In this document: positions 23,227 through 30,249 of the stretch, in pieces | Position numbering within the stretch: position 1 is the stretch's first letter | Layout: the number at the start of each line of letters is the position of its first letter | From: an uncultured Collinsella sp. | GTDB lineage: Bacteria > Actinomycetota > Coriobacteriia > Coriobacteriales > Coriobacteriaceae | DNA length: 33,344 nt | Assembly: GCA_958421655.1 (NCBI GenBank) | Contig: CATZMG010000017.1 | Location: 1-33,344 of the forward strand | Direction: 5' to 3' | Notes under the pieces: generated by a model | The model's database searches: none | Told to the model about the DNA's origin: nothing | Seen by the model: only the letters and a program-made list of their open reading frames with translations | Translations under genes and position numbers: made by a program

Positions 23227-23991
23227 ATGATAGGGATCGGGATCGATATCGGGTCTACGGCGGCTAAGGCTGCTGTGGTCAACGGGGAGGGTTCGGTGGC
23301 GTGGACGTGCGTGCAGCCAACCGGGTTCTCCTCGGTCGATGCGGCCGAGCGGCTGCGCGAGGCACTGGCGGCGGCCGGCTATGACGTGACGGGCGACGAG
23401 GTTCGCGTGATCGCGACCGGCTACGGTCGTGTCGCCGTGCCCTATGCGCACAAGGTCGTGACCGAGATTACCTGCCACGGTACCGGTGCCGTGCGCCTGT
23501 TTGGCGATCACGGCACCGTGATCGACGTGGGCGGTCAGGACACCAAGGTCATTCAGCTTAAAAGTGGCCGAGTGGCCAAGTTTGCCATGAACGACAAGTG
23601 CGCCGCCGGCACGGGGCGCTTTTTGGAGATTATGGCCGACCGCCTAGGTATTTCCCAGCAGCAGATGGCCGATCTGGCACGTTCCGGCGAGCCTACCAAG
23701 ATTTCCAGCATGTGCACGGTGTTTGCCGAAAGCGAGGTCATCAGCCTGATCGGCCGTGGCGAGCCGCGCGAGAACATTGCGCGTGGCGTGATCGACAGCG
23801 TGGTCTCGCGCGTGGCGACCATGGCCGGGCAGGCCGCGGGCGCCCCGTACTACCTGACCGGTGGCCTGTGCGAGAACGCCTTCGTGGTGGAGCGGTTGGG
23901 CGAGCTACTGGGGTCGCCGGTGACCACCTCGCCCCAGGCTCGCTTTGCCGGCGCCATCGGCGCGGCTGTCCGCGCCGCCGCCTTGGCCTAG
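23227..23991 (+). CDS. ATP-dependent activator of double-cubane/2-hydroxyacyl-CoA dehydratase proteins
   Basis: The 254-residue ATPase belongs to the ASKHA-fold activators (HgdC, BcrD-like, YjiL). It has phosphate motif 1, GIDIGSTAAKAA (residues 4-15), the VIDVGGQDTKVIQL phosphate-2 motif near 98, and the two cluster-ligating cysteines at 125 (NDKCAAGTGRFLE) and 163 (CTVFAESEVISL). Two subunits would hold one [4Fe-4S] cluster between them. On ATP hydrolysis the protein passes a low-potential electron to the reductase. It is the only activator in the window and could serve both DCCP copies. Start: ATG 23227 behind GGGAGAGAG. The next gene follows after 14 bases. Confidence 0.92.
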   Translation: MIGIGIDIGSTAAKAAVVNGEGSVAWTCVQPTGFSSVDAAERLREALAAAGYDVTGDEVRVIATGYGRVAVPYAHKVVTEITCHGTGAVRLFGDHGTVIDVGGQDTKVIQLKSGRVAKFAMNDKCAAGTGRFLEIMADRLGISQQQMADLARSGEPTKISSMCTVFAESEVISLIGRGEPRENIARGVIDSVVSRVATMAGQAAGAPYYLTGGLCENAFVVERLGELLGSPVTTSPQARFAGAIGAAVRAAALA

Positions 23992-24005
23992 GGGTGTACC
24001 GCGAC

Positions 24006-25223
24006 ATGCGCATCCTCAATATCTCGGCACAAAAACCAGATAGCACCGGCAGCGGCACCTACCTTGCCGCGCTCGTGCGCGAACAGATCGAGACGGGGCA
24101 TCGCGCCGCCGTGCTTTGCGGCGCGGCACCGGGTGATACCCAAGGCGAGCTGGACCGGCGTGCTGCCGTGTTTGCCGTACCGTTCGAGTCGCCCGAGCTG
24201 CCGTTTCCCATCTGCGGTATGTCCGATGTCATGCCCTATCCCTCTACACGCTATCGTGACCTGACGCCTTCGATGCTCAAGGCATTTGAGCGGGCATTTG
24301 CTGCTGCAATCGATCGGGCGGTGGCTGAGTTTCGGCCCGATCTGGTGCTTTGCCATCACCTGTATCTGGTGACCGCATTGGCGCGCGAGTGCGTCCGGGG
24401 CGTTCCGGTTGTTGCCGTGTGCCATTCGACCGACCTTCGCCAGCTGCGTTCGCATGCGCTCGAACGCGATCGCATCGTACGCGCGGTTCGTCGGCTCGAT
24501 GCCGTCTTTGCGCTCCATGCTGAGCAGGCTGAACAGATTGGCCTGGTGTGCGGCGTCGATGCCGATCGTATCCACGTGATTGGGACGGGCTACGACCATC
24601 GCGTCTTCTGCCGTGACGCAAGCGTGGCGAGGCAGCCGGGATCGCTTGTGTACGTGGGCAAGATTTGCTTTAAAAAGGGCGTCGAGTCGCTGGTTCGAGC
24701 TGTGTCATTGCCGATTGACGATGGCGTCCGCCCATCTGGCTTGGTACTTGTGGGCGGCCGCGGGGACGATGCCGAGTACGCGCGTATCAAGCGCTTGACC
24801 GCGGCCTCGGATGTGCCGGTGACGCTGGCGGGGCGCCTGGATAGCGATGAACTCGTGCGTGCCTACCGCAGTTCCGACGTCTTTGTGCTGCCTTCGTTTT
24901 ACGAGGGTCTGCCGCTCGTGACGATCGAGGCCCTCGCGTGCGGCTGCAAAGTTGTGGCGACCGATTTGCCCGGCGTTCGTCACTGGATGGAGGCGATGCT
25001 TCCCGGTGCTCCCGTGACGTGGGTGGCGTCGCCGCGTATGACGGATGTCGACACGCCCGTGGCGGCCGACCTTCCGCTGTTTGAGCGCGCGCTGGCAGAT
25101 GCTATCGCGCAGGCGCTTGCGGCGCCGCCTTCGACGTTCGAGCCGTCGGCGGTCTCTTGGGAAGCGTGCCTGGGGCGTATACTTAAAATCGTTGATTTGA
25201 TGGAAGGGGGTTCGTATGGCTAA
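24006..25223 (+). CDS. Glycosyltransferase family 4 protein
   Basis: The 405-residue protein has a GT-B fold. The N-terminal half starts MRILNISAQKPDSTGSGTYL, with a glycine-rich acceptor-side loop, and contains RPDLVLCHHLYLV. The C-terminal half has VYVGKICFKKGVESLVRAV, VTLAGRLDSDELVRAYRSSDV and the nucleotide-sugar binding FVLPSFYEGLPLVTIEALACG near residues 298-318, with the EGLPLVTIE segment typical of GT4 retaining enzymes. The acceptor and sugar are unknown. It is an unexpected member between the activator gene (14 bases upstream) and selD, whose start lies within its last codons (8-base overlap). Start: ATG 24006 with GGGG a few bases upstream. Confidence 0.88.
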   Translation: MRILNISAQKPDSTGSGTYLAALVREQIETGHRAAVLCGAAPGDTQGELDRRAAVFAVPFESPELPFPICGMSDVMPYPSTRYRDLTPSMLKAFERAFAAAIDRAVAEFRPDLVLCHHLYLVTALARECVRGVPVVAVCHSTDLRQLRSHALERDRIVRAVRRLDAVFALHAEQAEQIGLVCGVDADRIHVIGTGYDHRVFCRDASVARQPGSLVYVGKICFKKGVESLVRAVSLPIDDGVRPSGLVLVGGRGDDAEYARIKRLTAASDVPVTLAGRLDSDELVRAYRSSDVFVLPSFYEGLPLVTIEALACGCKVVATDLPGVRHWMEAMLPGAPVTWVASPRMTDVDTPVAADLPLFERALADAIAQALAAPPSTFEPSAVSWEACLGRILKIVDLMEGGSYG

Positions 25224-26265
25224 GGACACCATGAGGCTCACGTCCATGACGGCCGCGAGCGGTTGAGCCGCTAAGTTGGCCCCCGGAGCCCTCGCCCAGG
25301 TCCTGGGCGATTTACCCAATGTGCATAACGACAACTTGCTCGTGGGGTTCGATACCTCCGACGATGCGAGCGTCTTCCGCGTAGGGGAGAACCTGGGGCT
25401 CGTGCAGTCCATCGACTTCTTCCCACCGATGGTCGACGACCCGTTTCTGTTCGGCCAGATTGCCGCGGCAAACTCACTGTCGGACATCTACGCCATGGGC
25501 GGGCGGCCGAGCCATGCCATGAACTTGCTGTGCATCCCGAGCTGTCTGGGCGTCGAGGTTGCAGGTCGGATTCTGGCGGGCGGCGCCGACAAGTGCGTCG
25601 AGGCGGGTTGCTCCATCGCGGGCGGCCACACCATCAACGACGACGAGCCCAAGTACGGCCTGTCCGTGAGCGGGTTTGTCGCGCTCGACCGCATGCTCGC
25701 CAACAGCGGTGCTCGCGTGGGCGATGCGTTGCTGCTGACCAAGGCGATCGGCTCGGGCATCATCACCACGGCCATTAAGGGCGAGCTCATCGAGCAGGAC
25801 GAGGCTGGTCCGATGTTTGACTCGATGCGCACCCTCAACGAGGCTCCGATTCGTCTGGCCGAGGGACTCGAACTTCACGGCTGTACCGACATTACGGGCT
25901 TTGGCCTGATCGGGCATGCGTGCGAGATGGCCGAGGGCTCGGGCGTGCAGATTGAGCTTGCGTCGGGAGCGGTGCCGCTCTTTGATCAGGTGCTTGACAT
26001 GGCGCGTCTGGGCATTATTCCCGCGGGCTCCTACCGCAACCAGGACTTCTTTGGCCCGCGCGTGACAGCTGACGATGACCTGGAGCCGGGAATGCTGGAT
26101 GCGCTGTACGATCCGCAGACCTCGGGCGGTTTGCTTATTGCGGCGCCCGCGGCGGATGTGGATGAGCTTGCGCGTCGTCTGCACGCTGAGGGGCGCGTTG
26201 CCGCCACAATCGGCCGCGTGTGCGAGCCGGTGCCGGGCGGCTCTGCCGTCCGCGTTGTGCATTAA
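25216..26265 (+). CDS. selD: Selenophosphate synthetase SelD, itself a selenoprotein (TGA = Sec at residue 17)
   Basis: The enzyme makes selenophosphate from selenide and ATP. The frame starts at ATG 25216, five bases after a GGAAGGGGG ribosome site, and reads MAKDTMRLTSMTAASG, then TGA (25264-25266), then AAKLAPGALAQ. The TGA is at residue 17, where E. coli SelD has its essential Cys17, and Lys20 is kept. It is therefore read as selenocysteine, giving 349 residues. Later motifs fit SelD: VGFDTSDDASVF, QSIDFFPPMVDDPF, GQIAAANSLSDIYAMGG, GGHTINDDEPKYG, and DPQTSGGLLIA near the end. A start after the TGA would remove the catalytic region. The start overlaps the glycosyltransferase stop by 8 bases. 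SelA, SelB and tRNA-Sec must lie elsewhere in the genome. Confidence 0.95.
25264..25310 (+). promoter_or_regulatory. SECIS-like element for UGA recoding in selD
   Basis: Downstream of the TGA, TCGCCCAG (25292-25299) pairs perfectly with CTGGGCGA (25303-25310), leaving GTC as the apical triplet. The tip, CCCAGGTCCTGGG, resembles the AGGUCU loop of the E. coli fdhF SECIS. The loop is 34-36 bases after the TGA, within the range known for bacterial elements that recruit SelB. The assignment rests on position and sequence resemblance. Confidence 0.75.
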
Positions 26266-26322
26266 CGACACGTTTATTGAGCTATGTACCGTTCTAAAAC
26301 GATTTATTCGAAAGGAAAAACT

Positions 26323-26949
26323 ATGTCTACCAAAATTGAAGTCAATGCCATGGGCGATGCCTGCCCGCTGCCCGTCGTCAAGACGCTTAAGGCACTCAAA
26401 CAGCTTGATGGCGAGGGTGCCGTGGTGACCTCGGTCGACAACGAGACCGCCGTCAAGAACATTTCCAAGATGGCGCAGGAGAAGGGCTGCACGGCCTCGG
26501 TCGAGAAGGTTTCTGACGCCGAGTGGCACGTGACCGTGGCGGCCTCTGGTACCGTTGCCGTGGCCGATCCCGAGCAAGATGGCGCTGCCTTCTGTGATGC
26601 CAGCGCCGGCAAGGGCAAGCTCGTCATTTCCGTCTACACCGACTGCATGGGCCGTGGCGACGACGAGCTGGGCCACAAGCTCATGAAGGCCTTCATCTTT
26701 GCCGTGACGCAGCAGGAGGAGCTGCCCGCGACCATGCTGTTCTACAACGGCGGCGCCAAGCTCACCGTAGAGGGCTCTCCGGTACTCGACGACCTGAAGG
26801 GTCTGGCCGAGCAGGGCGTCGAGATTCTCACCTGCGGTACCTGCCTGGACCACTATGGCATTAAGGACCAGCTTGCAGTAGGCGAGGTCACCAATATGTA
26901 CGTGATCGTGGAGAAGATGGAGCAGGCCGTGCGCGTCGTGCGCCCGTAG
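26323..26949 (+). CDS. yedF: Selenium-metabolism sulfurtransferase-like protein YedF
   Basis: The 208-residue protein has two parts. The N-terminal TusA-like domain carries the motif GDACPLPVVKTLKAL with the reactive cysteine at 14. The C-terminal DsrE-like domain contains KLVISVYTDCMGRGDDELGHKLMKAFIF and ILTCGTCLDHYGI. This combination is the YedF form that accompanies selD in selenium-using genomes and is thought to carry reduced selenium or sulfur. The exact chemistry is unproven. Start: ATG 26323 behind AAAGGA. It follows selD by 57 bases and precedes the DUF3343 gene by 19. Confidence 0.92.
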   Translation: MSTKIEVNAMGDACPLPVVKTLKALKQLDGEGAVVTSVDNETAVKNISKMAQEKGCTASVEKVSDAEWHVTVAASGTVAVADPEQDGAAFCDASAGKGKLVISVYTDCMGRGDDELGHKLMKAFIFAVTQQEELPATMLFYNGGAKLTVEGSPVLDDLKGLAEQGVEILTCGTCLDHYGIKDQLAVGEVTNMYVIVEKMEQAVRVVRP

Positions 26950-26968
26950 CGTATTGGTTGGAGTTGCC

Positions 26969-27220
26969 ATGAGGGAGAAGCGCCCGGCGCTTGTCATCAC
27001 GTTTCCCACCACGGCGGCCGCCATGGGCTGCGAGTCCCTGTGCATCGAGCGCGGCCTTCCCGGGCGAACGATTCCCGTGCCCGGGGAGGTCGCTGCCGGC
27101 TGCGGTCTGGCGTGGAAGGCGTTGCCTGCCGATGAGGAGCTGCTGCGCGGCGAGCTTACCGCAGCGGGCGTTCCCACCGAGGGGTATACCGTGATTGATA
27201 TGTGGGAGGTCGTGCGATGA
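26969..27220 (+). CDS. DUF3343 small protein, putative Se/S carrier
   Basis: The 83-residue protein matches DUF3343 in size and pattern. ALVITFPTTAAAMGCESLC near the start is the beta-alpha unit with cysteines at 21 and 25, and PVPGEVAAGCGLAWKA follows with a cysteine at 45. Members occur with selD, yedF and a cysteine desulfurase in selenium-trait clusters and are proposed carriers of selenium or sulfur; no reaction is shown. Start: ATG 26969 with TTGGAG five bases upstream. Its stop overlaps the next start in ATGA, implying coupled translation. Confidence 0.88.
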   Translation: MREKRPALVITFPTTAAAMGCESLCIERGLPGRTIPVPGEVAAGCGLAWKALPADEELLRGELTAAGVPTEGYTVIDMWEVVR

Positions 27221-28356
27221 TCTATCTGGATAACGCGGCGACGACCATGCACAAGCCGCAGACGGTCATCGATGCCGTGACGCAGGCGATGTGCTCGCTC
27301 GGCAATGCCGGGCGCGGCGCTACGTCGGGTGCCCTCGATGCCGCTCGTACCATCCACGGCTGTCGCGCCAAGCTTGCGCGCTTGCTGGGCTGCCCGCGTG
27401 CTGACCATGTTTGTTTTACGCCCAACTCCACGGCGGCGCTCAACACCGCCATCAATGGCGTGGTGCGCCCCGGCGACCGTGTGGTCACAACGGTGCTCGA
27501 GCACAACTCGGTGCTACGTCCGCTCAACCGCCTGGCGGCAGAGCAGGGCGTGACCGTTGAGCATGCGGGCTGCGACGCAAACGGCGCGCTCGACTACGAT
27601 GAGCTCGAGCGGCTGGTCACGCCCGGTACGCGTGCCGTGGTGGTGGCGCACGCCTCCAATGTGACCGGTAACGCGGTCGACGTTGCACGCGTGGCTGCCA
27701 TGGCCCATACGGCAGGTGCGCTGGTGATCGTCGATGCCTCGCAGTCTGCCGGCACGGCGCATATCGATATGCAGGCCATGGGGCTCGATGTTGTGTGCTT
27801 TACCGGCCACAAGGGGCTCATGGGCCCGCAGGGCACCGGCGGCCTGGCCGTGGCAGAGGGCATTGACGTGGCTCCGTGGGCCATGGGCGGCACGGGCGTG
27901 CACAGCTTCGACCCACTGCAGCCGCTTGAGTGGCCCACGCGCCTTGAGGCGGGCACGCTCAACGGCCATGGCATCGCGGGCCTTTCCGCTGGTCTCGACT
28001 TTATCGAGGCCCAGGGTGGGGTCGAGGCGATTGCGGCGCGTGAGCGCGCGCTTGCTGAGCGTTTCCTCGCCGGCGTTCGCGAAATACCCGGCATTGCGCT
28101 TTACGGTGCGTTTGACCAACCCGCGCGCTCGGCGATCGTGTCGCTCAACGTGGGTGATATCGACTCTGCCGAGATCTCGGACGCGCTCATGCAAGGGTGG
28201 GGGATTGCGACGCGCCCCGGTGCCCATTGCGCCCCGCTCATGCACCGTGCGCTGGGGACCGAGCGCCAGGGCGTCGTCCGCTTTTCGTTTGGGTATTTCA
28301 ACACGACCGAAGAAGTCGACACGGCTATCGATGCTCTGTGCGATTTAGCCTGCTAA
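27217..28356 (+). CDS. Cysteine desulfurase-like aminotransferase class V, EF2568 type
   Basis: The 379-residue PLP enzyme is of the NifS/SufS class. MIYLDNAATTMHKP opens the protein, followed by TPNSTAALN, LEHNSVLRP, the PLP aspartate in VIVDASQSAG, and the Schiff-base lysine at 199 in FTGHKGLMGPQGTGG. The catalytic cysteine is at 338 in RPGAHCAPLMH. The sequence and its partners (SelD, YedF, DUF3343) point to the EF2568 subgroup associated with the labile selenium cofactor of molybdenum hydroxylases. It would release selenium or sulfur from selenocysteine or cysteine and pass it on. GGGAGG lies seven bases before ATG 27217. A terminator follows 22 bases after the stop and closes the series of plus-strand genes. 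Confidence 0.9.
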   Translation: MIYLDNAATTMHKPQTVIDAVTQAMCSLGNAGRGATSGALDAARTIHGCRAKLARLLGCPRADHVCFTPNSTAALNTAINGVVRPGDRVVTTVLEHNSVLRPLNRLAAEQGVTVEHAGCDANGALDYDELERLVTPGTRAVVVAHASNVTGNAVDVARVAAMAHTAGALVIVDASQSAGTAHIDMQAMGLDVVCFTGHKGLMGPQGTGGLAVAEGIDVAPWAMGGTGVHSFDPLQPLEWPTRLEAGTLNGHGIAGLSAGLDFIEAQGGVEAIAARERALAERFLAGVREIPGIALYGAFDQPARSAIVSLNVGDIDSAEISDALMQGWGIATRPGAHCAPLMHRALGTERQGVVRFSFGYFNTTEEVDTAIDALCDLAC

Positions 28357-28378
28357 AGCTGCTAGAGCGTATATACTT

Positions 28379-28413
28379 GCGGGACGGGCCTTTTGCCCGT
28401 CCCGCTTTTATTT
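28379..28413 (+). terminator. Rho-independent terminator of the selenium genes
   Basis: GCGGGACGGGC (28379-28389) pairs perfectly with GCCCGTCCCGC (28395-28405), followed by TTTTATTT. It lies between the desulfurase and brnQ. TATACT at 28372-28377 may be a -10 element reading into it, without a visible -35. Confidence 0.9.
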
Positions 28414-28432
28414 CAACCCGAAAGGTGGACCC

Positions 28433-29791
28433 ATGGCTTCATCCGCCCCGCGCGGTCTGCGCTCCGACCACGTCGTCACCGTCGGCATCGCCCTGTTCTC
28501 GATGCTCTTTGGCGCCGGCAACCTCATTATTCCGCCGCTGCTGGCGCTGCAGGCAGGCTCTGCCACGCCGGTCGCCATGCTCGGCTTTCTGATTGCCGCC
28601 ATCGGCCTGCCTGTCATGGGCTTTATCGCTGTGGCGCTTGCCGGAACGGCGCGCGAGCTTGCCGGCCGCGTGCACCCCAAGTTTGGTGAGTTCTTTGTCG
28701 CGGCGGTGTATCTGGCCATCGGCCCGTGTCTGGCTATTCCGCGCACAAGCTCTACGGCCTTCGAGATGCTGGTGCCGATGCTGCCCGAGGGCGTTTCGCT
28801 CGGCACGGCTCGCCTGGTGTTTGCCATCGGGTTCTTCGTAGTCGCGTTTGCGCTTACGCTGCGCCCGGGCGTCATCACGCGCGTGCTCGGCCGCATTACG
28901 GGACCCGCGCTCATTGCGCTCATCGTGCTGGTCGTGGGTGCTGCCGTGATCTCGCCGCTGGGACCGGCTGCCGCGCCTCAGGCTCCCTACGATGCGGGCG
29001 CCGCCGTGCAGGGCTTTTTGACCGGCTACCAGACCATGGACCTGCTTGCGTCGCTCGCCTTTGGCATTATCATCGCCGAGACCATCCACGAGCTGGGCGT
29101 TACCGATGACAAGCGCGTGGCCTTCGAGATTTCGCGTTCCGGCGTGATTGCCGGCGTGCTCATGACCATCATCTACTGCGGCCTGGCGCTTGCCGGCACG
29201 CAGCTCAGCACCGTGATGCCCGATGCCACTAACGGTGCTGCCATCCTCGCCCGTTCGGCCTCCATGCACTTTGGCCTTGCCGGCACGGTCGTGGTCTTTG
29301 CGATCTTTTTCCTCGCCTGCATGAACGTGTGCATCGGTCTCATCAGCTGCTGCTCACGCTACTTCTGCGAGACGTATGTGGTTAAAGGGGGAGCGGAGGC
29401 CTCCGAGGAGGCCATGCGCCGCCCCTTTTCGATCCTCGCCTTTGTGTTCGCGGCGTTTTCGTGCGTGCTCTCCAACGTGGGCCTCGACATGATCCTCATG
29501 TTCTCGGTGCCCATGCTCAACGCCCTGTATCCTGTCGCCATCGTGCTGGTGCTCATGGGCCTGGTGCATGGTTTTTGCGATGCGCATCCGCAGGTTTGGG
29601 TCTGGGTCGGCGGCGTGGTTGCCGTGCAGAGTGTGATCACCTCGGTTCGCGACGCGTTCTTTGCGGGCGCGTGGCTGCCGTTCGATGCATTGCCCCTGGC
29701 GGATATCGGTGCCGCGTGGGCGCCAGTCGCCGTGGTGGCGTTTGTGATCGGCCTGGCCCATAGCCAGTTTGTCGCACATTCGAGGAGCTAG
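28433..29791 (+). CDS. brnQ: Branched-chain amino acid carrier protein BrnQ
   Basis: The 452-residue, very hydrophobic protein is a LIVCS-family transporter that takes up leucine, isoleucine and valine with Na+ or H+. The start VTVGIALFSMLFGAGNLIIPP is the family signature, and PRTSSTAFEM and GYQTMDLLASLAFGIIIAE follow at the expected places. About twelve membrane segments are apparent. Start: ATG 28433 behind AAAGGTGG. It has its own position after the selenium terminator and before the tRNA promoter, so it is probably monocistronic. No regulatory RNA is visible in its short leader. Confidence 0.94.
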   Translation: MASSAPRGLRSDHVVTVGIALFSMLFGAGNLIIPPLLALQAGSATPVAMLGFLIAAIGLPVMGFIAVALAGTARELAGRVHPKFGEFFVAAVYLAIGPCLAIPRTSSTAFEMLVPMLPEGVSLGTARLVFAIGFFVVAFALTLRPGVITRVLGRITGPALIALIVLVVGAAVISPLGPAAAPQAPYDAGAAVQGFLTGYQTMDLLASLAFGIIIAETIHELGVTDDKRVAFEISRSGVIAGVLMTIIYCGLALAGTQLSTVMPDATNGAAILARSASMHFGLAGTVVVFAIFFLACMNVCIGLISCCSRYFCETYVVKGGAEASEEAMRRPFSILAFVFAAFSCVLSNVGLDMILMFSVPMLNALYPVAIVLVLMGLVHGFCDAHPQVWVWVGGVVAVQSVITSVRDAFFAGAWLPFDALPLADIGAAWAPVAVVAFVIGLAHSQFVAHSRS

Positions 29792-29802
29792 GGTATCGTC
29801 GC

Positions 29803-29831
29803 TTGCACAGGCGCGAAGTCTCCCCTATAAT
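29803..29831 (+). promoter_or_regulatory. Promoter of the tRNA-Pro/tRNA-Gly pair
   Basis: TTGCAC (29803-29808) and a consensus TATAAT (29826-29831) are spaced by exactly 17 bases. They lie about 50 bases upstream of the first tRNA, just after the brnQ stop. Confidence 0.85.
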
Positions 29832-29882
29832 TTCCTTCGCTTTGGGACACGCAAGGTTTAGACCTTAGCTGCTCAACACCTT

Positions 29883-29959
29883 CGGGACGTGGCGCAGTTT
29901 GGTAGCGCGCCTGCTTTGGGAGCAGGATGTCGCAGGTTCAAATCCTGTCGTCCCGACCA
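29883..29959 (+). tRNA. tRNA-Pro (anticodon TGG)
   Basis: The 77-base cloverleaf closes with CGGGACG (29883-29889) and CGTCCCG (29949-29955), followed by A and an encoded CCA. The anticodon arm is CCTGC-TTTGGGA-GCAGG with TGG at 29917-29919. The T arm GCAGGTTCAAATCCTGT is standard. Confidence 0.97.
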
Positions 29960-29965
29960 TATCTT

Positions 29966-30039
29966 GCGGGCGTAGTTCAATGGTAGAACCCCAGCCTTCC
30001 AAGCTGATGACGCGGGTTCGATTCCCGTCGCCCGCTCCA
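29966..30039 (+). tRNA. tRNA-Gly (anticodon TCC)
   Basis: The 74-base cloverleaf closes with GCGGGCG (29966-29972) and CGCCCGC (30029-30035), followed by T and encoded CCA. The anticodon loop is CTTCCAA with TCC in the centre. The outermost pair of the anticodon stem appears to be a C-A mismatch. It lies six bases after tRNA-Pro, so both share one transcript. Confidence 0.96.
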
Positions 30040-30050
30040 TAAGATAGATG

Positions 30051-30087
30051 AATGGCTCTGATTCCTTTTGGAACCAGAGCCATTTTC
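30051..30087 (+). terminator. Terminator of the tRNA operon
   Basis: A long stem, AATGGCTCTG (30051-30060) with CAGAGCCATT (30075-30084), is extended by TTCC/GGAA across one mismatch and followed by TTTC. Confidence 0.85.
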
Positions 30088-30117
30088 ATATACATGTCGG
30101 GACCCCACATCCCCTCC

Positions 30118-30188
30118 TAAGTTGCGGTGAAATAGTTCCTGGATTAGCCGCAAAAGCTGTAATCCAGGAACTATTTCACCGCAACTTA
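30118..30188. repeat. Palindromic repeat, copy 2
   Basis: Two perfect 29-base arms (30118-30146 and 30160-30188) surround a 13-base loop. The outer part, AAGTTGCGGTGAAATAG, is shared with the other two copies; the inner part reads TTCCTGGATTA. It lies 61 bases beyond the stop of the minus-strand gene at 30250 and 30 bases after the tRNA terminator. CCCCTCC precedes the left arm. Confidence 0.95.
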
Positions 30189-30249
30189 TTGAGGCCGAGC
30201 GGGGTGGGTCGATGATGGGTTCTGTTATCGAGAAGATGAGGGCAGCCGG

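Noticed and set aside
25264..25266. TGA in selD as a nonsense mutation (pseudogene)
   Set aside because: The position matches the catalytic Sec/Cys of SelD, the frame on both sides is intact with a good start, and a SECIS-like hairpin follows.
25474..27504. A 676-codon open frame on the minus strand opposite selD, yedF and the DUF3343 gene
   Set aside because: Same reason: it lies over four genes with clear motifs, and its translation is low-complexity His/Arg/Gly-rich.
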